Shown here one piece after another: positions 11,300-23,162 of a DNA stretch of 64,000 bases. A program made the position numbers and the translations under genes. Origin of the DNA: Pseudocercospora fijiensis CIRAD86 (Eukaryota > Ascomycota > Dothideomycetes > Mycosphaerellales > Mycosphaerellaceae); contig NW_006921551.1 in the NCBI RefSeq assembly GCF_000340215.1, positions 206,475 to 270,474 on the forward strand, written 5' to 3'. Position 1 is the first letter of the stretch, and the number at the start of each line of letters is the position of its first letter. The notes below the pieces were generated by a model that worked only from the letters and a program-made list of their open reading frames with translations, ran no database searches and had not been told where the DNA came from.

Positions 11300-12160
11300 T
11301 ACCTAGAACCCTAAAGCGGGTTAGAGCCGCGGGCTCTAGCTAATAGAATAGTACTATTAGCTAGGGAGCGGATAACTAGCGTACTATCCCTAGAGCGACG
11401 CGAGACCCGATACTTAGCTACGCTAGAGGTTAAGACATAGGTTAATATTAATAAGTCGGCGTATAGGTCTATATAATAGCGTATATATAATAGCGTATAT
11501 GTAATAGCGTATATATAATAGCGTATGTGTAAACATCAAATAGAGTCGATAGGATAAGGCTTTATACTTCTATCTAATAGGCGCACCGATAGGGTAGTCG
11601 TAACTGCTACGAGTCTTAGAGGCCTTAGATTTAATATAAACCGCTTATTAGATGCCGCCTTAAACGACGTCGTTACTAAGTCGGCTAAGCAATACTTACT
11701 AGTAGTTACTCGAGCGCTATTCGTTTACTTTGCTTAGGAATACAACCTAGCTATAATATAACTAGAGCAAGCCTTAGTAGTACCGGGCGAATTTAACGTA
11801 ATTAATAATGCTACGGGGCAGTATTAAACCGGAGCAATGCTACTCCTATACGTATATAGAATTAAACATATATAACGCATTTTACGGTATAATATACAGG
11901 CCTTAGGGCGTTAGGAGTAACGTAGAAGTCTAGTCGAAGTATAGTATAGTCGTTTATATTTAGTATTAATTTTCCGATTAGTCCTAACTAGTAACCGAGT
12001 CGGACGGCGAGTCGGCATACAAATTAGTATTTAAATATTATCGTAAGAGGCGCTAGTAGAGTAACATTAAGTTAGTATAATCGAACGGGATAAATCCGAG
12101 ATTTTGCCGAATCCGCGGGCTACGAATCGATATCGAGTCGGACCCCGACTTATGCCTAAC
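11300..12160. other. Spacer before the Plavaka transposase relic
   Basis: Mostly decayed non-coding sequence. It includes a short tandem of TAATAGCGTATAT-type repeats near 11475-11530 and several GAGTCGG motifs near 12000-12150. The transposase frame may extend upstream to about 11980, but with too many stops to be sure. Confidence 0.35.
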
Positions 12161-15100
12161 TTCGTAGTAGTAAGGGGGTTTGCTAAGCACTGCACCTATA
12201 GTAGAGCTAAAGAGCCTTAGTAACTTCGTATACGTCGATATACGGCAAACCTATAGTAGCTATAGCACTAGCGCCTATTATCGAAAGCTAGCTACATATA
12301 TAGTAATGTCTTACTACATCGAATACAGGTTATATAACCGGCTACTTAAAAGCTCCTACGGCTATAAGTAATATAGAAACAAGTGCGAGAAACGCGTCGT
12401 ACTAAAAGAATTTGCCGAGCACGATTCTACTACAAATAATACCGCGAAGCGAGCCCGACTTAACTTATATACGATCTAAGGTAGTAACTAGAGCGCTAAA
12501 CAAGCCGACGACAGATCGATACTAGAAGGTATATAGTAAGACGTAAATAAAGAAGGCACAATAGAAGCTGTTCTAGCAACGACATTAACGCTAATAGTAC
12601 TAGCGCTATAGGAAGACAAAGGAAGTATAGATAGCATTAAATAGGATAGATATCTTAAATTACCGGAATTCGATATATAGGATAGCCTAGCGGACGAAGA
12701 CGAAATAGAAAGCGTATAGGCAACTACCGCCGGAACGACAATAACGCTAGGAAGCTAGAAGTTAATAAGATTACGGCTAACACTAAAAGGCTACCGTACC
12801 GCGGATAATATCGATATATTTACCGAATACACTAGCCGTGCCGCTAGCAAGCCTATAGCTAGGTATAGTATAATTATAGTTTAGTATAGTAGAGTGAATA
12901 CAAGCGCCTAATCTATAAGCAGCGTTAAAATACGAATATAAGATACTTCGGCCGAGTACGGAACATTTAAGTTACTATTCGATATAAGCTTTACGCAATT
13001 CTTAAAGAGAGAGAGAATATCCGGATATATAATTGCGAGGCTTTTCGAAGACGAGAGGCTAGCACTACTACACGATCTACTAAGCTAGAAAAGTATAAAG
13101 GCTATAACGTCGAAACTGCGAGCCGGCGGTATACTACTATCGAGGGTATTAGGTTAAATAAAGGTTCGAAAGCTATACCTTCCGACAAGTCGAACGGGTT
13201 GCGGTAGTACGGAGCTAGTGCTACGATACCGATCCGTTAAGAAAGCAGTAATGTTCTTAATAGGTTATAGTAGCTTTAGGAATAATCTAGTATATAAGCT
13301 ATATCGAGCGTAGACGACTAACGACCTACTATAGCGAATCTACTCTAATATAGCGTTAGCAGACTAGTAGTAGGATACCTAGAGCAAGATAAACATAGAC
13401 GGCGCAACGATCGTACCTCTAATCGTATTAACCGATAAAACGTAGATAACTAACTACTAAGGTAACTTAATAGCATACCCTATATACCTTACTATCGGAA
13501 ACCTATACGTACGAGTACGTAACGCGAATAACAGACCCGGCACGATCTTACTAGGACTACTACCGATCGTTAAGGATAGCGATAGTTTCACTAAAAACAG
13601 TATATATTATATATCGATAGTATATATATTTCGCTCCGCTATAAAAGCGGCCGACGGCGAGGGCTAGGACATTATATATGCAGATAGCGCGACGCGTAGG
13701 TGCTTTCTAATCTTAGTAGTAATATTAGTAGACTATAAAGAGCAAGTTGCAATTACCGGAGTTAAGACAAATATATATTGCCTAAGTTGCCTAGTATACC
13801 CGATAGAACGAGAGCACCTCGATATTATAGTAGAATAGCGGTTATACGAATCTACGAAGTAGCGACATCTAAGGCAACGTAAAGGCTAATATATAGCGAA
13901 GGATCCGTAGAACGTCTACGATATCGATTGCTTTATATAGCACTAGAAATACGTCGACATATACCGGTCTTTAGTAGTAGACACACTATACTAGCTGCTA
14001 AAAGGAGTGCTAATATACGCAATCTAATAGACTACGGACCTACTAGTAGACAAGATAAGCTATATAAAAACGAGGAGATACCGACTAGTTGCCGACTCGA
14101 CCCCGAATAGGGGCCTATCTACTAAAATAAGAAAGCTAGGGAAAATAGTAGTATAAGGGATTATCGATACGATACTAGACAGACGGTTCGCGTATATGCC
14201 CGTATATACTAATCTTCGCAAGTTCTACTACTACTTAGCAGTTACTTAGTAAATAGGCCAAGAGTAGCAAAGCGTCCTACGAGTCTTATTAGTTATATTT
14301 ATACTACTACTCGAAGAGGTCCGTTAACCGTAGGCGATAAGATTTCTACGTATACTAGTAGACTTTACTATTCTAGCGATATATAGATGCTATAACGACG
14401 AAACAGTTAAGTATCTTAGGATAGCATTGTACCGGATGAACGAATAGAAGAATGTATTTCGCCTATATAGGGTAACAAAGGCATAGAAGAGGGCCTAGCG
14501 GGAGGCGAAGGCTACTACGCGAAGAACGAACGATTTAAATAACGACGATGCGGTTATAATAGACGAGGACGACGAAGCTAACGAGCTAATAATAATACAA
14601 ATAGAAGGGCACTTTAACATACCGAAATTCTACGGTATAACACATGCCCCGAGCTGTATTAAGACGTTCGGCAATCTCCTAGACTTAAATACTAGCTATT
14701 TCGAGCACAAATACTATAAACTACTAAAGCTTGCATTTCGGCTAATAAATAAGAAGCCTAGCTAGGAAGAAAGTATACTAGATAGCGATACTAATAGATT
14801 AAATATATAGGCCGAAGACGATAAAGAATATATAGTAATCCCTACAAATGCTCGCACTATTAAGGAGTATACGTAACAGCTAATAATGCTAACTACAGTA
14901 CGGCTAGTAGAGGACATCCTAGGATACTAGCCTAAGAAACAGAGGAACGGAAAGAAATCGGTTAAGTAGATTACGATAAGGGAGGCTATAGCTGCAATAG
15001 AAGAGAACTTAGGTCGCGACTTCTAATAAGCGATTGCGGTATTTATACGGCAACAGGGTGCCTACGATAAGAATAGCGCATTAAGCACCGTAGCCGACCC

Positions 15101-15890
15101 TAACGATATCGTAACGGACTATATATACGTCCTAGATATAGAGATCTGCTTCTACGGTAGAATCCGATACTAGAAGCCTATAGGTAAGGATATAGAACAT
15201 CCTAACGTAGTAGTAGCCGACTTCGCGAGACATATACTAAACTAGGAGGGGCTCTACGGCAATAGACGTTATAATTTTATATAGGTATAGGAATATAACG
15301 TTAATTGTATAGAAACACCTAATAAATCAGCGGTTCGATTCGGCGGTCGCCTACTAGCTTAACTAAAGTACGTAATCTCGATTAATATAGAAATAGGAAT
15401 CAAATACAGGAAGGGGCTTAGGACGAAATAGAGGCCCGTTATAGGCGTTTTTATTAAGCTTTACGACTATGTTAACGATAAGAGCGAGTGCAAGGATGCG
15501 TATAGTCTAACGACAATCCGGCTACGGCGTCTTTTACCGTACTATAGTAGACTTAAAGGGCGACGGGTATATAGCCTACTACTAGTCTATTATATATTAT
15601 ACGCCGTACTTGCAGACGAAGGCGCCCCGTATAGGACTCGCTATATTAATAGTATAGTTGATTTCGAGACGCACAACACAATTTACGACGAGGAATAGGA
15701 GGATAAGGAAATGCGAGCTATAGAGGCTTACGGGCGAGTAATAAAAAGGCAACGTGCCGTATAGAGTATATAGAAATCGCACCTCCGAAACATAGAGGAC
15801 AATAATACTAAGGCGGCGAAGAATGATTTTATAGTTTATAGAGAACGTATAAGATGGGATATAGCGATATATAGTAACGACGGTTAATAT
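12160..15890 (+). pseudogene. Decayed Plavaka-type transposase
   Basis: Over 1,150 codons in one plus-strand frame can be read through TAG/TAA codons. Diagnostic stretches include TIVPLIVLTDKT (near 13400), NLIAYPIYLTIGNLYVRVRN (near 13470) with the tail GTILLGLLPI, SATRRCFLILVVIL (a decayed RRCFPILA-type block, near 13690) and EQVAITGVKTNIYCLSCLV (near 13742; C..C pair partly kept). Later come IRFLRILVDFTILAIYRC (near 14339) and FNIPKFYGITHAPSCIKTFG (near 14610). This order matches Plavaka transposases, a CACTA-related group in fungi. All key His/Cys codons are exposed to CpA decay, and the gene is certainly dead. The assignment rests on remembered family features, not an alignment. Confidence 0.65.
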
Positions 15891-16069
15891 AATAGTAATA
15901 TACTTGAAACTGTAGTACTACTAGCATATTCTAGTTTAGACCGAGTCGACTAATACGACCGAGTCGACAAGTCGATAAGTATTAATATAGCACTATACGA
16001 ATAGTATAAACACTACTAACGACTACGACTACGAGCGACCTAGAGCGATCCTATATATACAAAAATTTA

Positions 16070-16192
16070 CCGCGTCGATCCTATCGATCCTAAGCGATCC
16101 GGGCGCGAGTCGGGTCGCGACTCGGTCGCTTAGAATCGCTTAGGATCGCTTAGGATTGCTTAGGATCGATAGGATCGATAGGATCGACGCGA
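16070..16192. repeat. Large imperfect palindrome, GATCCTAAGCGATCC type
   Basis: The sequence from about 16072 (CGCGTCGATCCTATCGATCC...) is the reverse complement of the sequence ending about 16192 (...GGATCGATAGGATCGACGCG), roughly 30 bases per arm. The loop is itself filled with CGCTTAGGAT repeats. It lies at the right edge of the Plavaka-like element and could be its subterminal region or a separate small palindrome. Confidence 0.7.
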
Positions 16193-16199
16193 TTAGAAA

Positions 16200-19100
16200 A
16201 AAAGTTTTCGTAACGTATCCGCCCGAGCGCCCTAGACCGCTAGACCCTAGAGCTAAACATTCTAGTATTACAATGTTCGCGTATATAGCGTAGGCGCGGC
16301 CGTGCGTTACTTAAATCTTAAATAGGGATATTAAAATATTTGCATTAGAATGTTTAAGGTTCTAGCTAGTATTAGCTGTATTCTCCCTAATAGAAACTTA
16401 CTATCTAAGTACCCTAACCGATTCTAAAATTATTCCGGAAATATCTTTTACCGGATTATCCGCCCGAGCGACCTAGACCGCTTACTAAGGGCGATAGGGT
16501 TAGGGATAGATTTAGAAACTATAATCGAGTATACTATAAGAGCTATCCTATTATTTTACTTACTAGTAACCTACGATCTAGGCCTAGTATATCGATTCTA
16601 AAATTATTCCGGAAACATCTTTTACCGGATTATCCGCCCGAGCGACCTAGACCGCTAGACCCTAGAGCCAAACATTCTAGTGTTACAATGTTCGCGTATA
16701 TAGCGTAGGCGCGGCCGTACGTTACTTAAATCTTAAACAGGGATATTAAAATATTTGCATTAGAATGTTTAAGGTTCTAGCTAGTATTAGCTAGTTTTCT
16801 CAACTATTCTAGGTCGTATTAGATTCTATTAGAGCGAATTTATATAAAAAGTATAAATAAGTATAAGGCTTACGTAGATATCAAGGGTATTACGGCCGAT
16901 ATAGTATTTAGAGTTCTAGAAGCCGACTCGGGGTACTACGCGTTCTACTACGACCTAGGAGTATTATACTAGTAATACTAAGGGTCTAAGTACCCTAGTA
17001 CTATATTTAGTACTTAGCTTTTATCTAAATTAGCTAGGGTTTCTAAGTAATTCGATTAAAATCTCTAGGTAAAGAAATAAAGGGTCTCGGAGACGATAGT
17101 ATTATTTCTACGTTCTAAGTACGAAATCGGGGAGTGGGGTATAGTTCTACTACTAGATCTAGTACTAAGTGCCTATAGAGATAAGCCGGAAATTCTAGGA
17201 TATTAGTCCTTACTATCTAGTAAGGTTAATAGATAGGGTAGGACCGGAGAGATTTATTTAAGGCATCTACGATATTAGAACGGCGGAATTAGTCGTATAG
17301 GGTTAAGGCTAAGTACTAAAAGTTTAATCTAGTATACTATTAGAGCACTTATACTATTCTCCCTAATAGAAACTTACTATCTAAGTACCCTAACCGATTC
17401 TAAAATTATTCCGGAAACATCTTTTACCGGATTGTCCGCCCGAGCGACCTAGACCGCTTACTAAGGGCGACAGGGTTAGGGATAAGTTTTAAAACCTTAA
17501 TTTTAGTATACTATTAGAGCACTTATACTATTCTCCCTAATAGAAACTTACTATCTAAGTACCCTAACCGATTCTAAAATTATTCCGGAAACATCTTTTA
17601 CCGGATTATCCGCCCGAGCGACCTAGACCGCTAGACCCTAGAGCCAAACATTCTAGTGTTACAATGTTCGCGTATATAGCGTAGGCGCGGCCGTGCGTTA
17701 CTTAAATCTTAAACAGGGATATTAAAATATTTGCATTAGAATGTTTAAGGTTCTAGCTAGTATTAGCTAGTTTTCTCGACTATTCTTGGTCGTATTAGAT
17801 TCTATTAGGTCGAATTTATATAAAAAGTATAAATAAGTATAAGGCTTACGTAGATATCGGGGGTGTTACGGCCGATATAGTATTTAGAGTTCTAGAAGCC
17901 GACTCGGGGTACTACGCGTTCTACTACGACCTAGGAGTATTATACTAGTAATACTAAGGGTCTAAGTACCCTACTACTATATTTAGTACTTACTTTTTAT
18001 CTAAATTAGCTAGGGTTTCTAAGTAATTCGATTAAAATCTCTAGGTAAAGAAATAAAGGGTCTCGGAGACGATAGTATTATTTCTACGTTCTAAGTACGA
18101 AATCGGGGAGTGGGGTATAGTTCTACTACTAGATCTAGTACTAAGTGCCTATAGAAATAAGCCGGAAATTCTAGGATATTAGTCCTTACTATCTAGTAAG
18201 GTTAATAGATAGGGTAGGACCGGAGAGATTTATTTAAGGCATCTACGATATTAGAACGGCGGAATTAGTCGTATAGGGTTAAGGCTAAGTACTAAAAGTT
18301 TAATCTAGTATACTACTAGGGCACTTATACTATTTTCCTTAATAGAAACTTACTATCTAAGTACCCTAAACGATTCTAAAATTATTCCGGAAATATCTTT
18401 TACCGGATTGTCCGCCCGAGCGACCTAGACCGCTTACTAAGGGCGATAGGGTTAGGGATAAGTTTTAAAACCTTAATTTTAGTATACTATTAGAGCACTT
18501 ATACTATTCTCCCTAATAGAAACTTACTATCTAAGTACCCTAACCGATTCTAAAATTATTCCGGAAATATCTTTTACCGGATTATCCGCCTAAGCGACCT
18601 AGACCGCTTACTAAGGGCGATAGGGTTAGGGATAGATTTAGAAACTACAATCGAGTATACTATTAGAGCTATCCTATTATTTTACTTACTAGTAACCTAC
18701 GATCTAGGCCTAGTATATCGATTCTAAAATTATTCCGGAAACATCTTTTACCGGATTATCCGCCCGAGCGACCTAGACCGCTAGACCCTAGAGCCAAACA
18801 TTCTAGTATTACAATGTTCGCGTATATAGCGTAGGCGCGGCCGTGCGTTACTTAAATCTTAAATAGGGATATTAAAATATTTGCATTAGAATTTTTAAGG
18901 TTCTAGCTAGTATTAGCTAATTTTCTCGACTATTCTAGGTCGTATTAGATTCTATTAGGTCGAATTTATATAAAAAGTATAAATAAGTATAAGGATTACG
19001 TAGATATCGGGGGTGTTACGGCCGATATAGTATTTAGAGTTCTAGAAGCCGACTCGGGGTACTACGCGTTCTACTACGACCTAGGAGTATTATACTAGTA

Positions 19101-20465
19101 ATACTAAGGGTCTAAGTACCCTAGTACTATATTTAGTACTTAGCTTTTATCTAAATTAGCTAGGGTTTCTAAGTAATTCGATTAAAATCTCTAGGTAAAG
19201 AAATAAAGGGTCTCGGAGACGATAGTATTATTTCTACGTTCTAAGTACGAAATCGGGGAGTGGGGTATAGTTCTACTACTAGATCTAGTACTAAGTGCCT
19301 ATAGAGATAAGCCGGAAATTCTAGGATATTAGTCCTTACTATCTAGTAAGGTTAATAGATAGGGTAGGACCGGAGAGATTTATTTAAGGCATCTACGATA
19401 TTAGAACGGCGGAATTAGTCGTATAGGGTTAAGGCTAAGTACTAAAAGTTTAATCTAGTATACTATTAGAGCACTTATACTATTCTCCCTAACAGAAACT
19501 TACTATCTAAGTACCCTAACCGATTCTAAAATTATTCCGGAAACATCTTTTACCGGATTGTCCGCCCGAGCGACCTAGACCGCTTACTAAGGGCGACAGG
19601 GTTAGGGATAAGTTTTAAAACCTTAATTTTAGTATACTATTAGAGCACTTATACTATTCTCCCTAATAGAAACTTACTATCTAAGTACCCTAACCGATTC
19701 TAAAATTATTCCGGAAATATCTTTTACCGGATTATCCGCCCGAGCGACCCAGACCGCTTACTAAGGGCGATAGGGTTAGGGATAGATTTAGAAAGGTCTC
19801 GGAGACGATAGTATTATTTCTACGTTCTAAGTACGAAATCGGGGAGTGGGGTATAGTTCTACTACTAGATCTAGTACTAAGTGCCTATAGAAATAAGCCG
19901 GAAATTCTAGGGTATTAGTCCTTACTATCTAGTAAGGTTAATGGGTGGGGTAGGACCGGAGAGATTTATTTAAGGCATCTACGATATTAGAACGGCGGAA
20001 TTAGTCGTATAGGGTTAAGGCTAAGTACTAAAAGTTTAATCTAGTATACTACTAGGGCACTTATACTATTTTCCTTAATAGAAACTTACTATCTAAGTAC
20101 CCTAAACGATTCTGAAATTATTCCAGAAATATCTTTTACCGGATTTTCCGCCCTAGCGACCTAGACCGCTTACTAAGGGCGACAGGGTTAGGGATAAGTT
20201 TTAAAACCTTAATTTTAGTATACTATTAGAGCACTTATACTATTCTCCCTAATAGAAACTTACTATCTAAGTACCCTAACCGATTCTAAAATTATTCCGG
20301 AAATATCTTTTACCGGATTATCCGCCTAAGCGACCTAGACCGCTTACTAAGGGCGATAGGGTTAGGGATAGATTTAGAAACTATAATCGAGTATACTATT
20401 AGAGCTATCCTATTATTTTACTTACTAGTAACCTACGATCTAGGCCTAGTATATCGATTCTAAAA
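16200..20465 (+). repeat. Complex tandem array with ~1.0-1.15 kb higher-order units
   Basis: One block beginning TATAAAAAGTATAAATAAGT starts at about 16836, 17820 and 18967, giving units of about 0.98 and 1.15 kb. Within the array, GATTCTAAAATTATTCCGGAAA recurs about 12 times (near 16420, 16597, 17397, 17564, 18367, 18545, 18718, 19522, 19695, 20107, 20278 and 20455). It is usually followed by CGACCTAGACCGCT. A second sub-block with TTTGCATTAGAATGTTTAAG occurs four times (near 16340, 16757, 17729, 18879). The last unit is rearranged at about 19797, where a copy of GTCTCGGAGACGATAG joins out of order. No coding potential is seen. CpA and TpG are nearly absent. Confidence 0.9.
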
Positions 20466-20474
20466 TTATTCCAT

Positions 20475-21010
20475 TTATAATATTATAGACTATTTATAAA
20501 TAGCATTCTAATTATTATATCTAGGATCTTAATATCCTTAGTAATAACTAAGCTATATAATTTAACAAACTGCTCCGTAGTAGTTCTATATTTGTATACC
20601 TATATTTAGAACTCCTTATAGTACTTTAGAATGCTATCCTATAATATATACTTAAGAGTAACTATACTAAGACTCTTTAAGGTGTTATAAATATCTACTA
20701 TAACAATCGGTTTGTATATCGCTGCTATAGTTTTAAAATAGTCCTTTAAGGTCTTTTTAGCAATAGTATTACTAAAGTTAGGCCTAAGTTCTTTTAAGAT
20801 TATCTTAATAAGAATACCTATTACTATGCTATCCTTTTCTATAAACACTCTAAGTCTGTTATTGTGCTTATTTTTATTACCTAGAGGATCTCTAAGAGGC
20901 TTGTAAATCTTCTTAGCCTAAGGTATATTATAGAGTATATATCTATATACTCTCTCCTTTAGCAACTCTTTCTAAAGGATCTGTCTCTATAGTATAAAAT
21001 TGCTATGCCT
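20475..21010 (-). pseudogene. Decayed gag-like fragment
   Basis: One minus-strand frame is readable over about 175 codons, with stops only at likely Gln positions. The 69-residue open part at 20639-20848 contains ILKELRPNFSNTIAKKTLKDY and SLSIVTLKYIL. The continuation has YYKEFQI and EQFVKLYSLV. The size and helical character resemble the UBN2-type gag of copia elements, but no zinc knuckle is visible. The assignment is weak. Confidence 0.3.
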
Positions 21011-22717
21011 TATAAGAATCCTGTTCTCCTTAACTAATTTTACGGAGCTCTTATTGTCTACTATAATACTAGGCTCTTACTTAGCTAATAGTTAGAGATT
21101 TGGTTGGATCCGATTTAGCGCTTACGCTATAGGATAGACCTTTTTCGGCAGTTGTTTCTCGAGGCTCTACTTAGTCTATAGATGCCTAAATTTAGCTAGG
21201 ATCCGATAATAACAATTCTCTAAATTAATTAGAGCAGGGTAAGCGGTATACGCTAGGCTTATAACCTACCGTAACTAAGCTAAGTAGAATAAGACATTAG
21301 TTTGTTACCTATTAAATTGTACAAAGAAGACTAGGTATTGCTATAGGCAAGAAGCTGCTTATATATATATAAAATTGGCCTTAGCACTTAGCAGTGCTAA
21401 CTAATCTATAACACTTTCCTCGAGTTTACGCTTCTTAAACTATTTCTCCTCTTCTAACTCGAAAACGACTAAGTCTACTACCCGATTTAAGGCATTGCGG
21501 TACTGTCCGCGTCCGGAAACCGTCGAAAAATCCAAATAAGGCCTTGCCCTCTACGGTATACTCTTTATAGTCCTTATTATTAAAGTCTAAAGAGAAACAA
21601 CGAGTATAAGGACCGATAGCACGCTTCTAACTAGCATTAGTTTAATTAATGCGGCCGGTATAGGAGTATAGAGCCTAGTTCTTACGAGATATCGCATCCT
21701 ACCTAGCGTATATAGATTACTAGTATCTACCGACTTCTAAGATACAAAAGCTAAGAGATATATATTACTTAAGCAATCTAGCCTACGGAGGTCGAGACGA
21801 GGACCTTTCGGACCCTTCTTCTTCGGTAGCGGCGGCGGCAGAGCTTATACTTACTATTACTGCTACTACTAAGGCAGTAATAGAGGGCGCGAGGCTATAG
21901 GATCTAGTAGACTAGCGCGGCGAGTAGCGAGACGCGACGAGGCAGAGGCATATACTAGTAAGCTAGCTCTTAGTATCGAGGTTAATAGTATAAAGGCCGG
22001 TAGTGTTTCGGCAATACTGTAGCCTACTGGTATATATGTTCTACTATAGGCTAGGAACTATAAGATAATATACTCTTAAGGTACCGGAGTAACCTTATCT
22101 TCTTACTCGAAGACTAGGAAGTTATCGATCTATTACTACTACTACTACTACTATTATAGTAGTAGAAGCGCCCATATCTAATAGAGAGGAAGTCTAGGGC
22201 AAAGTCGATTGCCTCTTAGACTTCTTAATCTTCTTAGTTAGTTATAGTAGCGATAGCGATAGTAAGGTATATTAAAAGCAAGGATAGTACTAGTATCTAT
22301 CGCTAAAGAAGAAAGAGAGAAAGAATTAACGGCTATAGTACGAAGTTATATATATTTAACTACTATTATTAGGACCGTATAATAGCCGACTTTACTTTAG
22401 CTATTATTAGTACTCCGACTACGTCCTATTATATATTAAATCCTAGACCTACGCTTTACTTAGATATGCCTCTTAGGATTATATACGCCTTAGATCCGCT
22501 ATATCCTTTAAGCCTTTAACGACTACGGCCTCTACGACGCTTACTAGATATATCGAAGACAACTTCCCTATTACTAAAGTCTCTATTAAAGTACTCCTCT
22601 TTCTCTTTGCCTACTATACGATCGATATATATACTCGAATCCGCTATATCTAAAGTACGCCGACTTAGTATACGGGTCTAGCTAGATAAGTGTAGTAGAG
22701 ACGACGAGCCTAAGACT
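21011..22717. other. Decayed sequence without a recognised gene
   Basis: RIP-like sequence with scattered open stretches on both strands (for example a minus-strand KLVKENRIVIRHSNFIL near 21000-21060) and a TAC microsatellite at about 22131-22160. I could not assign a family. Confidence 0.4.
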
Positions 22718-22722
22718 ACTTT

Positions 22723-22920
22723 TGTTAGGACTAAAGAGGTTATACGTAATTGGTATGTAACTAGGCTCGAGTGAAGCTAGGGTCTTAGTGCCTTAGGCAG
22801 GGCTTAGCGCTTAGCGTTAGGCCAACTAGCCTACCTTCCTCCTTCTCCTCCTAGTTCTCTATCGAATACTACCTGTATCTACTACTACCCTATCTACCTG
22901 CTGATATAACCCTTCTTATA
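22723..22920 (+). repeat. Gypsy-1A 5' LTR
   Basis: The LTR starts TGTTAGGACT and ends CTTCTTATA, directly against the primer site. It contains the 11-mer ATCGAATACTA at 22861-22871, which is complementary to the primer site and, in a self-priming element, would mark the transcript start. That gives a U3 of 138 bp and an R plus U5 of 60 bp. Confidence 0.9.
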
Positions 22921-22931
22921 TAGTATTCGAT
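22921..22931 (+). promoter_or_regulatory. Self-priming primer-binding site of gypsy-1A
   Basis: TAGTATTCGAT begins at the first base after the LTR and is the perfect reverse complement of ATCGAATACTA at 22861-22871 in the LTR. In Tf1-type elements the first 11 nt of the RNA fold back onto the primer site. The same pairing is kept in gypsy-1B (50587-50597 with 50527-50537). Confidence 0.7.
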
Positions 22932-23162
22932 CTACCCTTTAAGGGTAGTAGCTAGATAGTCCTTATTTCAAGCTTTTAGCGGTATAGCTACGAAAATCGT
23001 CAATCCGACTATATTGCGCCCGAAGAACGGGACCTACACGTACTATTTTACTAAAAACAACCGTACCAATTATTAAGTAAGGCCTTCTATACGGCCTATT
23101 ATACTAAGTCAAGCACACTAGACCGATACCTACTAATTCCGCTATTTCCGCACTATAGGGGC

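Larger units (their letters stand above)
9600..16135 (+). mobile_element. Decayed Plavaka-type (CACTA-like) DNA transposon, inferred extent
   Basis: The core is the transposase relic at 12160-15890. Both flanks are rich in a short GAGTCGG/CCGAGTC motif: in the 136-bp repeats at 9.65-10.26 kb and the 10.6 and 12.0-12.15 kb spacers on the left, and at about 15.94-16.13 kb on the right. CACTA-like elements carry such subterminal repeats, so I infer that this whole segment is one element. The terminal inverted repeats were not identified, and the limits are approximate. Confidence 0.4.

Noticed and set aside
16480..20380. Recurring AGGGTTAGGGA, resembling the telomere repeat TTAGGG
   Set aside because: Only about 1.7 units occur each time, inside a larger satellite unit; no tandem TTAGGG array is present.
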